The notes beneath the pieces were generated by a model. That model had not been told where the DNA came from and did not search any database. It saw only the letters and a list, made by a program, of their open reading frames with translations. From positions 1 through 64,000 of the forward strand of contig CACILM010000005.1 of the NCBI GenBank assembly GCA_902587515.1: DNA of 64,000 nucleotides, written 5' to 3'. Below, one piece after another: positions 47,104 through 57,782 of this stretch. The position numbers and the translations under genes were made by a program. Position 1 is the first letter of the stretch. The number at the start of each line of letters is the position of its first letter. The DNA comes from an uncultured Pelagibacteraceae bacterium. GTDB taxonomy: Bacteria; Pseudomonadota; Alphaproteobacteria; Pelagibacterales; Pelagibacteraceae.

Positions 47104-49470
47104 ATGTTAAGATTTATTAACTTTTCTACAAAATTTGTGATCTTATTTATCATAATATTACTAATTTTTAGTTTATCTACTTTTTGGTATTTTTCTATTG
47201 GCTTACCAGATTATAAAAAATTATCCAATTATCAGCCCCCAATATCGAGTAGAGTTTATTCGGAGGACGGTAAATTAATTGCTGAATATGCTTTACAAAA
47301 GAGACTATTTGTTCCTTACGAGTCTATCCCGGACAAGGTTATTAATTCTTTTTTGTCAGCAGAAGATAAGAATTTTTTTAATCATCCTGGAGTAGATGCA
47401 AAAGGAATTTTGAGGGCAATTATCAAAAATTTAAAAAATATCTCTCAAAATAAAAGACTAGAAGGTGCCTCTACAATTACACAACAAGTTGCAAAAAACT
47501 TTCTTCTGACGAATGAAGTTTCAATAAAAAGAAAGATAAAAGAGGCTATTTTGGCTTTTAGAATTGAAAGAGCTTACTCAAAAGAAAGAATTTTAGAATT
47601 ATATTTGAACCAAATATACTTGGGTCAAGGGACATATGGAATTGCAGCAGCAAGTTTAGAATATTTTGATAAATCGATAAAAGAACTTAATTACTCAGAT
47701 GCTGCATTGCTTGCAGCTTTACCTAAAGCTCCTAGTAAATATAATCCTTATAAGTACCCAGATGTTGGAAAATTCAGAAGAAATTTAGTTTTAAAAAATC
47801 TTAGAGACAACAATTTTATTACAGAAAAAGAACTTGAAGAATATAAAAATTCAGATTTAAAATTAAAAAAAAGAAAAATTGAAATTGTAAATGAGGCCAA
47901 TTCATATACCGAGGAAGTTAGAAGATCTGTTAATGAAAATTATGGTTTTGAAAAATTATACTCGCAAGGCTTAAGTATTAAAACACCTTTAAATATTAAT
48001 TATCAGATTCAAGCTTTAAAATCTTTAAGAAAAGGCATCGAGGACTACGATAAAAGAAGAGGCTGGAGAGGACCGATTTCAAATAAACTTAAAAATCCAA
48101 ATTGGAAGAGTAAGATTGAAAAATACAAGTTAGATCCAACCCTATCTTGGCATTTTGCAGTAATTACAGAAGTCAATAATTTTAAAGTAAATTTTGAAAC
48201 TTTAAACCAAAAAGATAAAAAAAAAAGTGTATCTGGTGAAATAACTTTTAATAATCTAAAATGGATTATTCCCTCAAAAAAAACAATTTCAGATAAATTA
48301 AAAGTAGGTGATATTATTTTTGTAAAAAAAGAGAATAATAACTGGAAATTAAAACAATATCCTAAAGTTAATGGTGGAATCGTTGCAATCGACCCGTTTA
48401 CAGGAGATGTTAAAGCATTAGTTGGAGGATTTAATTTTAAATCAAGTGAATTTAATAGAGTAACTCAGGCCAAGAGACAGCCTGGTTCAGCATTTAAACC
48501 TATTGTCTATGCTGCAGCTTTAGATAATGGATTTGCACCGAACTCAATTATTTTAGATGCACCTTTTGTAGAAAGTCAGGGAGTAGGATTAAAAAATTGG
48601 AAACCTGAAAATTACGGAAAAAAATTCTATGGACCAACAACATTAAGAAAAGGCATCGAATATTCGCGAAATTTAATGACAGTGAGAATAGCAAAAATAT
48701 TAGGATTAAGCAAAATTTTAAACCTTTCAAAAAAATTAAATGTTTACGAGGAAATACCAGAACTATTATCAGTTTCTCTAGGAGCAGCTGAAACCAGTTT
48801 GATAAATTTAACTTCAGCATACGCTCCTTTTGTAAATGGAGGAATAAAAATTGAACCAAAACTTATTTCCAGAATACAAGATCGGAGAGGCAAAACTATT
48901 TTTAAAATTGAGAGTAGAGAATGTATAGGATGTGATAAATTTATAAATGAAACTTCAGAATATCCTATTATAAAGAATATGAATGAGAGAGTTTTAACCG
49001 AGGAAACAGCATATCAAATGGTAACAATTTTAAATGGAGCAGTTAAAAGGGGTACAGCTAAAAAATTAAAATCTCTTAAAGTCCCGATTGCGGGCAAAAC
49101 TGGAACTACAAATGATAATTATGATGCATGGTTTATTGGTTTTACATCTAATCTTGTAGTAGGTGTTTATATTGGATTTGATAACCCAAAAACTTTAGGT
49201 AAATTCGAGACAGGCTCAAAAGCTGCTTTACCTATATTTAAAGATTTTATAGAAAATTCACTATACAAAGAGGATTTTGAAGAATTTAAAATACCTGAAA
49301 ATATCTATTTAACTTCTCTCAACTATGACACTGGTCGCAAATCATCACCCAATGACAAAAATATTATTGTTGAAGCTTTAAAATTAAAAGATATAAATAA
49401 TATTGATAAAAACGCCTTAATATCAATTAATGATAACGACACACTAAAAATGTTCAGACAGTTTTACTAA
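47104..49470 (+). CDS. mrcA: Penicillin-binding protein 1A (bifunctional)
   Basis: PBP1A polymerises and cross-links peptidoglycan. The 788-residue protein has an N-terminal membrane anchor (about 11-30), a glycosyltransferase domain with 'SAEDKNFFNHPGVDAKGILR' and 'EGASTITQQVAKNFLL', and a transpeptidase domain with SAFK (in RQPGSAFKPIV), SRN in 'GIEYSRNLMT' and KTGT. An OB-like insertion lies around 330-410. It starts 143 bp from the divergent rne and overlaps prfB by one base. Confidence 0.96.
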   Translation: MLRFINFSTKFVILFIIILLIFSLSTFWYFSIGLPDYKKLSNYQPPISSRVYSEDGKLIAEYALQKRLFVPYESIPDKVINSFLSAEDKNFFNHPGVDAKGILRAIIKNLKNISQNKRLEGASTITQQVAKNFLLTNEVSIKRKIKEAILAFRIERAYSKERILELYLNQIYLGQGTYGIAAASLEYFDKSIKELNYSDAALLAALPKAPSKYNPYKYPDVGKFRRNLVLKNLRDNNFITEKELEEYKNSDLKLKKRKIEIVNEANSYTEEVRRSVNENYGFEKLYSQGLSIKTPLNINYQIQALKSLRKGIEDYDKRRGWRGPISNKLKNPNWKSKIEKYKLDPTLSWHFAVITEVNNFKVNFETLNQKDKKKSVSGEITFNNLKWIIPSKKTISDKLKVGDIIFVKKENNNWKLKQYPKVNGGIVAIDPFTGDVKALVGGFNFKSSEFNRVTQAKRQPGSAFKPIVYAAALDNGFAPNSIILDAPFVESQGVGLKNWKPENYGKKFYGPTTLRKGIEYSRNLMTVRIAKILGLSKILNLSKKLNVYEEIPELLSVSLGAAETSLINLTSAYAPFVNGGIKIEPKLISRIQDRRGKTIFKIESRECIGCDKFINETSEYPIIKNMNERVLTEETAYQMVTILNGAVKRGTAKKLKSLKVPIAGKTGTTNDNYDAWFIGFTSNLVVGVYIGFDNPKTLGKFETGSKAALPIFKDFIENSLYKEDFEEFKIPENIYLTSLNYDTGRKSSPNDKNIIVEALKLKDINNIDKNALISINDNDTLKMFRQFY

Positions 49471-50559
49471 TGGAAAGCTTTGAAAACAAATTATTAAAAA
49501 TTGAGAACACTCTTAAAAATATCAGGGGGTATCTTTGATAAAAATCGAGTTGAAATAAAACTTGATGAAATAGAAAAAACTCTCCAAAATAAAAATTTCT
49601 GGAAAGACCAAGATGCTGCTAAAAAAACTATTAAGCAAAAAAAAATTTTTGAAAATATTTTTTCATCTTATAAAAACTGTGTCGTAGAAATATCAAATGT
49701 AAAAGATTTACTGAAACTTGCACAAGAAGAAAAAAATGAGGAAATTATAAAAGATTGTGAACACAAAATTAATGAAATTCAAAGTAATTTAAAAAAAAGT
49801 GAGATTAATTGTTTTCTTTCTGGAGAAAATGATGATTTAAACATTTTTCTTGAAATTCATGCTGGAGCAGGTGGAACTGAAAGTCAAGATTGGGCGGATA
49901 TGCTAAGGCGAATGTATATGAAGTGGTTTGATAAAAAAGGTTTTAATTATGAGATTATAAGTGAACATAGAGGAGAAGAGGCTGGAATAAAATCATCTAC
50001 AATTAAAGTTGAGGGAGATTATTTGTATGGTTTAATGAGAGCAGAGTCCGGAGTTCACAGACTGGTAAGAATCTCGCCATTTGACAGTGGAGCAAGAAGA
50101 CATACAAGTTTCGCTAGTGTATGGGTATATCCTTCCGTTGAAGATGATATTAATATTCAAATTGATGAAAAAGATTTAAGGATTGATACTTACAGATCTA
50201 GCGGTGCAGGAGGTCAACATGTTAATACAACTGATAGTGCAGTTAGAATAACTCATTTACCAACAAAAATAGTTGTACAATGTCAAAATGAAAGATCCCA
50301 ACATAAAAATAAAGAAACTTGTTTTAAAATGTTAAAAGCGAGATTATATGAAAACGAAATTCAAAAAAGAGAAGAGGAAAACCAAAAAGAGTTAAATGCT
50401 AAAACAGACATTGGATGGGGTCATCAGATTAGATCTTATATTCTGCAACCATATCAATTAGTCAAAGATCTTAGAAACAAAGTAGAAAATACTAATCCCT
50501 CAAGTGTTTTAGATGGAAATATTGATCAATTCATTGAAGAAGGAATCAAAAATAGATAA
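49470..50559 (+). CDS. prfB: Peptide chain release factor 2 with programmed +1 frameshift
   Basis: RF2 terminates translation at UGA and UAA. ATG 49470 opens a 22-codon frame that ends in an in-frame TGA (49536-49538); a +1 shift at CTT-T continues into the main frame from GAT 49537, giving about 362 residues. The protein carries the RF2 recognition tripeptide SPF (about 202-204) and the catalytic GGQ (about 247-249). A TTG at 49501 in the main frame is not the start. The ATG overlaps the mrcA stop by one base. Confidence 0.95.
49524..49538 (+). promoter_or_regulatory. RF2 programmed +1 frameshift signal
   Basis: The element AGGGGGTATCTTTGA combines a Shine-Dalgarno-like AGGGGG (49524-49529), the slippery CTT (49533-49535) and the in-frame UGA stop (49536-49538), with the three-base spacing known from bacterial prfB genes. 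Low RF2 lets the ribosome slip +1 at CUU and make more RF2. Confidence 0.95.
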
Positions 50560-52742
50560 TGAAAAGATTAATAACTGCAGCTTTTTCATTAACTCTAATT
50601 TTTTTGTTATCTTTTATTATTTTATTATCAACTTCTGGATTTCAAACAAAGCATTTTAATAATTTTATATCCCAAAAAATAAATCAAAATAATAAAAATG
50701 TAAAATTAAATTTTGGGGAGATAAAGTTTAAGCTTGATATAAAAGAATTAAGTTTATTTTTGGAGACAAAAAATCCAAATATTTTTTATAGAAATATTCT
50801 TATTCCCTCAAAGAATTTAAAAGTTTATGTAAATTTTCTATCGCTTATAAAATCTGAAACTAAAATTAATAAAGTAATCCTTAATTTAAATCAGATTAAT
50901 ATTTCACAACTAAAAATGCTTTCGAAATCTTTTAAGCCATCGAATTTTAAAAGTTTTATTAATAATAAACTCAAAGATGGAGTGATTAACACGGAAATTG
51001 AATTTTATTTGGATAAAAACAATTCATTAAATAATTTTATAGCGCGAGGTGAAATAAAGCTATTAAAAGCAAAAATAATCAAGGGTGTTGAATTAAAAAA
51101 GACTTCCTTTTCCTTTTTAGCTGATAAAACGGATTTGCTTGTAAAAAATTTTTATGGTGAATCTGAATTATTCACTATTAAAGAAGGTGATATAAAAGTT
51201 GATTTGTCAAATGATATAAACATCAACGCAAATTTTATAAGCATTTTTAATCAAAATGAGGATTTAAGAGAAATTGAAAAGTTTTCATCTAATTTAAAAA
51301 ATTTAAAATATTTATCATTTATTCAAGCTAAACTAAATAATTCTATTAATTTAAAATTTGACAAAACATATAAAATTAAAGATTTTGAATATAGAAATAA
51401 TGGAAAAATAACAAAAGCTGACTTAAATTTAAAAAATTTAAATTTAAATAATATTTCTAATCAAAAAATAAAACAATTATCTTTTATTGAAACTGACATA
51501 TTAACAAATTTAAATTCAAAAAAAAATACTGTAAATCTCTCAGGAAAATATTCTTTGAATGATAGCAGTATTCTCAATTTTAAACTAAATAGTGACATTA
51601 AAAAGAGTTTATTAAAAATAGATTTAACAGCAGATTATGACGAATATTTTGAGGTGAAAATTTTAAATTATTTTAAAAGCAAAGGTGATAAAGCTAAAAT
51701 CAAATTTAATTTTGTCAAAGAAAATAATTCTTTAAAGGTAAAACAATTTGATTATGGAGAGGGTAGAAATTCATTATTACTTAAAGATGTGATTTTTTCC
51801 AAAGGAAAATTGATCTCTTTTAATGAGGTTTCAGTTAGAACATATAAAGACAATATTAAAAATAATGATTTTTCAATATCATTAAATAATAATATTTTTA
51901 TTAAGGGAGAGAAGTATGACGCTAGATATATACCTAAAATTTTTAATCAAAATACTAATAATCATTTGTTATCAAAAATTTCAAAAAATATAGAGATCGA
52001 CTTAAAAAATATAATTGCTCCAGTATCTGAAAAATTAAAAAACTTTAAGTTAGTCGGAAGAATTGAAAATGGAGAGTTTATAAAAATTTCATCAAAAGGA
52101 GAATTCGGCAGTAATAAATTTTTAGATATATCAATAAAAAATGATAAAAATAATAAAAAAAAATATTTAGAGATTTACTCAGATATCTCTAAAATTCTTC
52201 TATCTGAGTATAAATTTTTCGAGGGCTTAACGGGTGGCAATTTACTTTTTTCGTCAGTCATAAATGAAAATTCGTCAAATTCAAAATTAAGAATTGAAAA
52301 TTTTAAAGTGATTAATGCTCCTGGAATGGTAAAATTATTGTCTCTTGCCGATCTTGGTGGTTTAGCAGATTTAGCTGAAGGTGAAGGAATATCTTTCGAA
52401 ACTCTTGAAATAAATATGGAAAAAAATAAAGATACTTTAAAAATTAACGAAATACTTGCACTAGGTCCTAGTGTTTCAGTTTTAATGGAAGGTTACCAAG
52501 ATCAAAACGTAACAAGTTTGAGAGGCACATTAGTTCCAGCTAAAACTTTGAATACGTTGATTTCAAAGATACCTGTGATAGGTGATATTGTTATTCCAAA
52601 AGAAGTTGGCGAAGGATTATTCGGAATTAGTTTTAAGATGAAAGGCCCACCAGGAAAAATTAAAACTACTATAAATCCAATTAGAACAATTACACCAAGA
52701 TTTATACAAAAAATTATAGATAAAAAAAAAAATATTAGATAA
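50559..52742 (+). CDS. AsmA-like/DUF3971-type envelope protein
   Basis: The 727-residue protein has one N-terminal transmembrane helix (about 5-26) and a long periplasmic region rich in short beta strands, ending in the AsmA-like C-terminal domain with 'APGMVKLLSLADLGGLADL' and 'PVIGDIVIPKEVGEGLFGISFKM'. YhdP/AsmA family proteins are thought to form lipid-transfer bridges between inner and outer membranes. It overlaps the prfB stop by one base and converges on tyrS with an 8-bp overlap. Confidence 0.85.
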   Translation: MKRLITAAFSLTLIFLLSFIILLSTSGFQTKHFNNFISQKINQNNKNVKLNFGEIKFKLDIKELSLFLETKNPNIFYRNILIPSKNLKVYVNFLSLIKSETKINKVILNLNQINISQLKMLSKSFKPSNFKSFINNKLKDGVINTEIEFYLDKNNSLNNFIARGEIKLLKAKIIKGVELKKTSFSFLADKTDLLVKNFYGESELFTIKEGDIKVDLSNDININANFISIFNQNEDLREIEKFSSNLKNLKYLSFIQAKLNNSINLKFDKTYKIKDFEYRNNGKITKADLNLKNLNLNNISNQKIKQLSFIETDILTNLNSKKNTVNLSGKYSLNDSSILNFKLNSDIKKSLLKIDLTADYDEYFEVKILNYFKSKGDKAKIKFNFVKENNSLKVKQFDYGEGRNSLLLKDVIFSKGKLISFNEVSVRTYKDNIKNNDFSISLNNNIFIKGEKYDARYIPKIFNQNTNNHLLSKISKNIEIDLKNIIAPVSEKLKNFKLVGRIENGEFIKISSKGEFGSNKFLDISIKNDKNNKKKYLEIYSDISKILLSEYKFFEGLTGGNLLFSSVINENSSNSKLRIENFKVINAPGMVKLLSLADLGGLADLAEGEGISFETLEINMEKNKDTLKINEILALGPSVSVLMEGYQDQNVTSLRGTLVPAKTLNTLISKIPVIGDIVIPKEVGEGLFGISFKMKGPPGKIKTTINPIRTITPRFIQKIIDKKKNIR

Positions 52743-53973
52743 TTTTTACCAGAAAATGTCTCTTTTTTCCGTAAGAAATCTTTAAAATTTTATCTTTAAA
52801 ATCATTCTCCGTCAGCATTTTTTTTTCATCAACTATTAGAATATTATTAATTTTTAATCCTTTATTGTTAATTAACCTTCTAGCTTCACTTTTTGATATC
52901 ACAATTTTATTTTTTGATAAAAAATCTAAAAGGGTAATACCTTTTTTTATATCTAAAGTTTTTACTCTTATTTCAGGTAGATTTTTACTAAATCCTTTTC
53001 CTTCAAAAGTTTCTTTAGCAGTTTTTTCAGCTTTTACAGAAGCATTCTTTCCATGTAAAATCTTAGTAGCTTCATTTGCTAATATAATTTTTAATTTGTT
53101 AATATTTGTTTCTTTTTCACAAAGATTATTAATTTCTGCAGGCTCAATCTCGGTAAAAAAGTTTAGAAACCTTTTTACATCACGGTCATCAGTATTTCTC
53201 CAAAATTGCCAATATTCATATGAAGAAAATAATTCTTCGTTTAACCATATTGCTCCTTTTTCTGTTTTACCCATTTTAGCACCCGAAGCTAAAGTAATAA
53301 GAGGAGAAGTTAAACCAAATGACTCTTTTTTAATCATTCGTCTAATTAATTCAACTCCATTTACTATATTTCCCCATTGGTCGGAACCACCAATTTGAAG
53401 TAAACAATTCTTTTTTTTAAATAGTTGATAAAAATCATAAGCTTGTAAAATCATATAATTGAACTCCATATAGCTCAGAGATTGTTCACGTTCTAATCTT
53501 AATTTTACACTATCAAACGTAAGCATTTTATTAATTGTAAATTGGCTTCCAATATCTCTTAAGAATTGGATATAATTTAATTTTGTCAACCATTCAGCAT
53601 TATTAAAAAATATTGGTTTTGTGCTTCTATCTGAAAAATTTAAAATTTTTCTAAAAACATTTTTAACGCTTTGTATATTTTTTTTGATTTCACTTTCTTT
53701 CAAAATTTTTCTTGTCGAGTCTTTGCCCGAAGGGTCTCCAATCAATGTTGTTCCCCCTCCTAAAAGAATGATGGGTCTATGCCCATGTTTTTGCATTAAC
53801 TTTAAAATCATTATTTGTAACAAACTTCCAACATGTAAACTGCTTGCAGTACAGTCAAATCCAATATAACCAGAAATTGGTTTTTTGCTGCAAATATCAT
53901 CTAATTTTTCTAGGTCTGTGCATTGGTTTAGATAACCACGAGATTGCATCTCTAAAAGAAATTTATTTTTCAT
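52735..53973 (-). CDS. tyrS: Tyrosyl-tRNA synthetase
   Basis: This class I synthetase charges tRNA-Tyr. The 412-residue protein has the HIGH-equivalent 'ASSLHVGSLLQI', 'LLGGGTTLIGDPSGKD', the tyrosine pocket 'QIGGSDQWGNIVNG', the KMSKS-equivalent KMGKTEKG and a C-terminal S4-like domain ('SEARRLINNKGLKIN'). Its end overlaps the upstream convergent gene by 8 bp, and a 55-bp spacer separates it from the divergent anmK. Confidence 0.96.
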   Translation of the reverse strand: MKNKFLLEMQSRGYLNQCTDLEKLDDICSKKPISGYIGFDCTASSLHVGSLLQIMILKLMQKHGHRPIILLGGGTTLIGDPSGKDSTRKILKESEIKKNIQSVKNVFRKILNFSDRSTKPIFFNNAEWLTKLNYIQFLRDIGSQFTINKMLTFDSVKLRLEREQSLSYMEFNYMILQAYDFYQLFKKKNCLLQIGGSDQWGNIVNGVELIRRMIKKESFGLTSPLITLASGAKMGKTEKGAIWLNEELFSSYEYWQFWRNTDDRDVKRFLNFFTEIEPAEINNLCEKETNINKLKIILANEATKILHGKNASVKAEKTAKETFEGKGFSKNLPEIRVKTLDIKKGITLLDFLSKNKIVISKSEARRLINNKGLKINNILIVDEKKMLTENDFKDKILKISYGKKRHFLVKII

Positions 53974-54028
53974 AGCACAATTAATTAAAACTACTATTAT
54001 ACAAAAATTATTATAAATAAATAAAAAT

Positions 54029-55150
54029 ATGCAAAAATATTATACTTCATTGGGCTTAATGAGCGGAACATCTGGAGATGGTGTTGATGCTTCTATTATA
54101 AATTCCAACGGTATTGACCAATTTGAAGTAATTAAAGACAAGTACTATGAGTATGATACAACTATTTATAGTGGAATTCATTCTCTTAAAAAAAAAATTC
54201 ATTCTCTAAGTGATATAAATAAATACTTAAAAGAATCGAAGGAGATTGAGAGAAAAATTACATTATTTCATGCAAAAATAATAAAGGATTTAAGTTTTGA
54301 AAAAAGGAAAAACGGTTTGGTAGGGTTCCATGGACAAACCGTTTATCATAACTCAGAGGAAAAAGTTTCAATTCAATTAGGTGACGGACAATTATTAAAT
54401 CAACTCACAAAAAATAAAATAATATACAATTTTAGAAAAAATGACTTATTAAATGGAGGTGAAGGGGCACCGCTTTCTCCTTTGTTTCATCAATTAATTG
54501 CAACTCAGCAAAATGTTAATTTACCTACTTGTTTTTTAAATATTGGTGGGATTTCAAACATTACAATTATAAAAAAACCCGTTGGCTCAATGGAAATCTA
54601 TAGCAAAGATATAGGCCCAGGAAATTGTCTAATTGACGAATGGGTGAGAAATAATTGCAATAAAAAATTTGATAATGATGGAAAATTAGCAGCATATGGG
54701 AAAATTAATGAAATAATTTTAGAACAAGCTCAAGAGCTTTATATAAATAGAAAAAACAAAGAAAAACTCTCATTTGACACAGGTGATTTTGATATTTCGT
54801 TCTCAAGAGGACTTACACTAGAAGATGGTGCTGCGACTTTAACAGAACTAACCGCAAATATAATTAGTGAAGCTTTATCATTAATTTTAAAAAAAGAAAC
54901 TTCAATTAAAGATATTTTAATTTGCGGAGGCGGTAGAAAAAATAAATTACTGATGAAAAAAATATCAAAATATCTTACTTCTAAAGTTCAACTCAAGTTA
55001 ATTGATGATATTGGTGTTGATGGTGATTTTGTAGAGTCTCAGGCTTTTGCCTTTTTGGCAATTAGATCGATTAAAAAGTTACATATTAGTTTTCCTAATA
55101 CTACAAATTGTAAAGTTTCTTGTTCAGGAGGAGAATTGATAGATAATTAA
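54029..55150 (+). CDS. anmK: Anhydro-N-acetylmuramic acid kinase
   Basis: AnmK cleaves and phosphorylates 1,6-anhydro-MurNAc to MurNAc-6-phosphate in cell-wall recycling. The 373-residue ASKHA-fold protein has GLMSGTSGDGVDA near the N-terminus, 'VGFHGQTVYHN', 'LNIGGISNITII', 'DIGPGNCLIDEW' and 'ILICGGGRKNKLLM'. No murQ or nag genes lie beside it in this window. It ends in a TTAA overlap with the convergent hydrolase gene. Confidence 0.95.
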   Translation: MQKYYTSLGLMSGTSGDGVDASIINSNGIDQFEVIKDKYYEYDTTIYSGIHSLKKKIHSLSDINKYLKESKEIERKITLFHAKIIKDLSFEKRKNGLVGFHGQTVYHNSEEKVSIQLGDGQLLNQLTKNKIIYNFRKNDLLNGGEGAPLSPLFHQLIATQQNVNLPTCFLNIGGISNITIIKKPVGSMEIYSKDIGPGNCLIDEWVRNNCNKKFDNDGKLAAYGKINEIILEQAQELYINRKNKEKLSFDTGDFDISFSRGLTLEDGAATLTELTANIISEALSLILKKETSIKDILICGGGRKNKLLMKKISKYLTSKVQLKLIDDIGVDGDFVESQAFAFLAIRSIKKLHISFPNTTNCKVSCSGGELIDN

Positions 55151-55803
55151 ATCAGAGCAGTTTTTTCTTTTAGGTATTTTTGTATTTCTATTTGAAGCTC
55201 TTTCTCTTTATTTTTAAAAAAATGATTTGAATTTTTGATTTTTGAAAAAATAACCTCCACACCTTTTTGACTTTTGATTCTATTATCAAGCTCAACTATG
55301 CTTTCTTTTGTGACAAGCTCATCATTTTCACTATATAAAACCTGTCCAGAAGTGGGGCAAGGCGCTAAAAATGAAAAATCATAAACATTAGGTTGAGGCG
55401 ACACTGCAATAAAATTATTTACCTCTGGTCTTCTCATAATTAACTGCATACATATTAGCGAGCCGAATGAAAAACCAGAAACCCAACATTGACTATAATC
55501 TAAGTTTTGTCTTTCAATCCAATCTAATGCTGCAGCAGCATCTGAAAGCTCTCCTAAACCATTATCAAATACCCCTTCACTTTTTCCTACTCCTCTAAAA
55601 TTAACTTTAATTACAGAAAATCCATTTTCTAAAAAAATATTATACATCAGCTGCACTATTCTATTGTTCATTGTTCCTCCATACTGAGGATGGGGATGCA
55701 ACACTATAGCAACTGGAGAACCAAATTTTGGATTTTTATAATATTTTGCCTCAAGCCTACCAGCTGGACCAGGTATAAAAATTTCTAAACTTTTTGGTTT
55801 CAT
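55147..55803 (-). CDS. Alpha/beta hydrolase of the COG2945 type
   Basis: The 218-residue protein has the strand-loop 'AIVLHPHPQYGGTMNNRI' (His-Pro-His-Pro), 'VNFRGVGKSEG', a nucleophile elbow GFSFG with Ser112, an acid in 'YSENDELV' and a catalytic His in 'NSNHFF'. Family members are annotated as predicted dienelactone-hydrolase-like enzymes, but the substrate is unknown. It lies divergently to iscR across 130 bp. Confidence 0.88.
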   Translation of the reverse strand: MKPKSLEIFIPGPAGRLEAKYYKNPKFGSPVAIVLHPHPQYGGTMNNRIVQLMYNIFLENGFSVIKVNFRGVGKSEGVFDNGLGELSDAAAALDWIERQNLDYSQCWVSGFSFGSLICMQLIMRRPEVNNFIAVSPQPNVYDFSFLAPCPTSGQVLYSENDELVTKESIVELDNRIKSQKGVEVIFSKIKNSNHFFKNKEKELQIEIQKYLKEKTALI

Positions 55804-55881
55804 AATTGATAATGATTACTATTAAAAAAAAAAGTACTGAGTTATAGCATGTTTTTATGCGACAAATATTTTTTTTTAATC

Positions 55882-55898
55882 CCTACTAAAATGGTAGG
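55882..55898 (+). promoter_or_regulatory. Candidate IscR operator upstream of iscR-suf
   Basis: The imperfect palindrome CCTACTAAAATGGTAGG lies 35 bp before the iscR start in the only spacer upstream of the suf operon. Its shape, a CYxACT half-site, A-rich centre and mirrored GTAGG, resembles type 1 IscR sites. Autorepression of iscR-suf is well known in other proteobacteria; here it is inference from position and resemblance. Confidence 0.5.
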
Positions 55899-55933
55899 AA
55901 TTATTCAAAAACTATTATATTACAACATTTATT

Positions 55934-56344
55934 ATGAAATTAACTAATAAAGGCAGATACGCAGTGATGGCTATGGCTGACTTAGCATCTTACGCGAGTA
56001 ATGGTCCTATAAGTCTAACGGAAATATCTATTAGACAAAATATTTCCTTGGCTTATCTCGAGCAGATTTTTATTAAGCTTAAAGAAAATAAACTTGTTAG
56101 AAGTTCAAGAGGAGCTAATGGGGGATATGTTTTAGAAAAACCAGCTTCAGAGATAAGATTGTCTAATATAATTTATGCTGTGAATGAAGAAGTAAAAACA
56201 CTTAATTGTAAAAAAAGTTCAAAAAAGGGATGTACCCACAAACTTACAAAGTGTATCACTCATAATTTATGGGATCAATTAGATCAACATATCAACGGAT
56301 TTTTTGAGAAAGTTAAATTACAAGATTTAACTAAAAATATTTAA
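55934..56344 (+). CDS. iscR: Rrf2-family Fe-S cluster regulator, IscR-like
   Basis: The 136-residue protein has the Rrf2 winged-helix N-terminus ('[18 protein letters not shown]', recognition helix about 28-48, wing '[14 protein letters not shown]'). Possible cluster ligands are Cys92, Cys100, Cys107 and His110; the C-x2-H end matches IscR, whereas the x7/x6 cysteine spacing is longer than the x5/x5 of E. coli IscR and recalls RirA. It leads the suf operon, with a 4-bp gap to sufB, so it probably senses Fe-S supply and controls the operon. Confidence 0.92.
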   Translation: MKLTNKGRYAVMAMADLASYASNGPISLTEISIRQNISLAYLEQIFIKLKENKLVRSSRGANGGYVLEKPASEIRLSNIIYAVNEEVKTLNCKKSSKKGCTHKLTKCITHNLWDQLDQHINGFFEKVKLQDLTKNI

Positions 56345-56348
56345 ATTT

Positions 56349-57782
56349 ATGAAAAGTGAGGAATTTAAAAATCAGGAATATAAATACGGTTTTACAACTG
56401 AAATAGAAAACTTTAAAGCGCCTAAAGGTCTTTCAAATGAAACTATTAAATTTATTTCCAAAGTAAAAAAAGAACCACAATGGATGTTAGATTGGAGGTT
56501 GAAGGCTTTTAATAGACTTAAAGCTTTAAAAGAACCTAATTGGCAAAAACCCAAGTATCCAAAAATCGATTATCAAAATTTATATTATTATTCAGCTCCA
56601 AAAAGTATGAAAGATAAGCCAAAAAGCTTAGATGATGTAGATCCAAAACTCATTGAAACATATAACAAGTTGGGTATCCCCCTTAATGAGCAAAAAAGAT
56701 TGAGTGGTGTGGCAGTTGATGCAGTCTTTGACTCAGTTTCTGTCGCAACAACTTTTAAAGGTGAACTTGATAAAAAAGGAATAATTTTTTGTCCAATTTC
56801 TGAAGCAATACAAAAACACCCTGAATTAGTAAAAAAATACTTGGGTTCAGTAATTCCAATCAGTGACCATTATTTTGCAACACTTAATTCTGCAGTTTTT
56901 ACAGATGGTTCTTTTGTCTATATTCCACCTAATACAAGATGCCCAATGGAACTTTCGACTTACTTCAGAATTAATGCATCAGAAACAGGACAATTTGAGA
57001 GGACACTTATAATTGCAGATAAAGGTAGTTACGTTAGTTATCTAGAAGGCTGTACCGCACCCATGAGAGATGAGAACCAACTTCATGCCGCTAACGTAGA
57101 ATTAATAGCATTAGATGATGCAGAAATAAAATACTCTACAGTTCAAAATTGGTATCCTGGTGATAAAGATGGTGTTGGAGGTATTTATAACTTCGTGACA
57201 AAAAGAGGAGCTTGTAGAGGAAAGAATTCGAAAATTTCTTGGACACAAGTAGAGACAGGCTCTGCGATAACATGGAAATATCCAAGTTGTATTTTACAGG
57301 GTGATAATTCTGTAGGTGAATTCTATTCTATAGCAATTACAAACAACTATCAAAAAGCTGATACTGGCACAAAAATGATACACTTAGGTAAAAATACAAG
57401 AAGTAAAATTATTTCTAAGGGAATTTCAGCTGGTAAAGCAGACAATACTTACAGGGGATTAGTCGATATTGGAACGAAAGCTTTAAATTCAAGAAATTAT
57501 ACGCAATGCGATTCATTACTTATGGGAAATAAATGTGGTGCTCATACTGTGCCGTATATAAAAAACAAGAATTCATCCTCAACAGTTGAACACGAGGCTA
57601 CAACATCAAAGATTAACGAAGATCAATTATTTTACTGTAATCAAAGGGGACTTAATCAAGAGGAAGCAGTCGGTCTTATAGTCAACGGTTTTTGTAAAGA
57701 GGTATTACAACAACTCCCCATGGAGTTTGCTGTAGAGGCTCAAAAACTTGTTTCAATTAGTTTAGAAGGAAGTGTGGGATAA
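56349..57782 (+). CDS. sufB: Fe-S cluster scaffold SufB
   Basis: SufB is the main scaffold subunit of the SufBC2D complex. The 477-residue protein has the family beta-helix core and characteristic segments '[20 protein letters not shown]', '[20 protein letters not shown]' and '[20 protein letters not shown]' with the C-terminal conserved Cys and Glu. It overlaps sufC by one base. Confidence 0.97.
   Translation: MKSEEFKNQEYKYGFTTEIENFKAPKGLSNETIKFISKVKKEPQWMLDWRLKAFNRLKALKEPNWQKPKYPKIDYQNLYYYSAPKSMKDKPKSLDDVDPKLIETYNKLGIPLNEQKRLSGVAVDAVFDSVSVATTFKGELDKKGIIFCPISEAIQKHPELVKKYLGSVIPISDHYFATLNSAVFTDGSFVYIPPNTRCPMELSTYFRINASETGQFERTLIIADKGSYVSYLEGCTAPMRDENQLHAANVELIALDDAEIKYSTVQNWYPGDKDGVGGIYNFVTKRGACRGKNSKISWTQVETGSAITWKYPSCILQGDNSVGEFYSIAITNNYQKADTGTKMIHLGKNTRSKIISKGISAGKADNTYRGLVDIGTKALNSRNYTQCDSLLMGNKCGAHTVPYIKNKNSSSTVEHEATTSKINEDQLFYCNQRGLNQEEAVGLIVNGFCKEVLQQLPMEFAVEAQKLVSISLEGSVG

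Noticed and set aside
49501-49536. Main-frame TTG start for prfB
   Set aside because: The conserved frameshift element and the 22-codon leader starting at ATG 49470 show that this is internal sequence.
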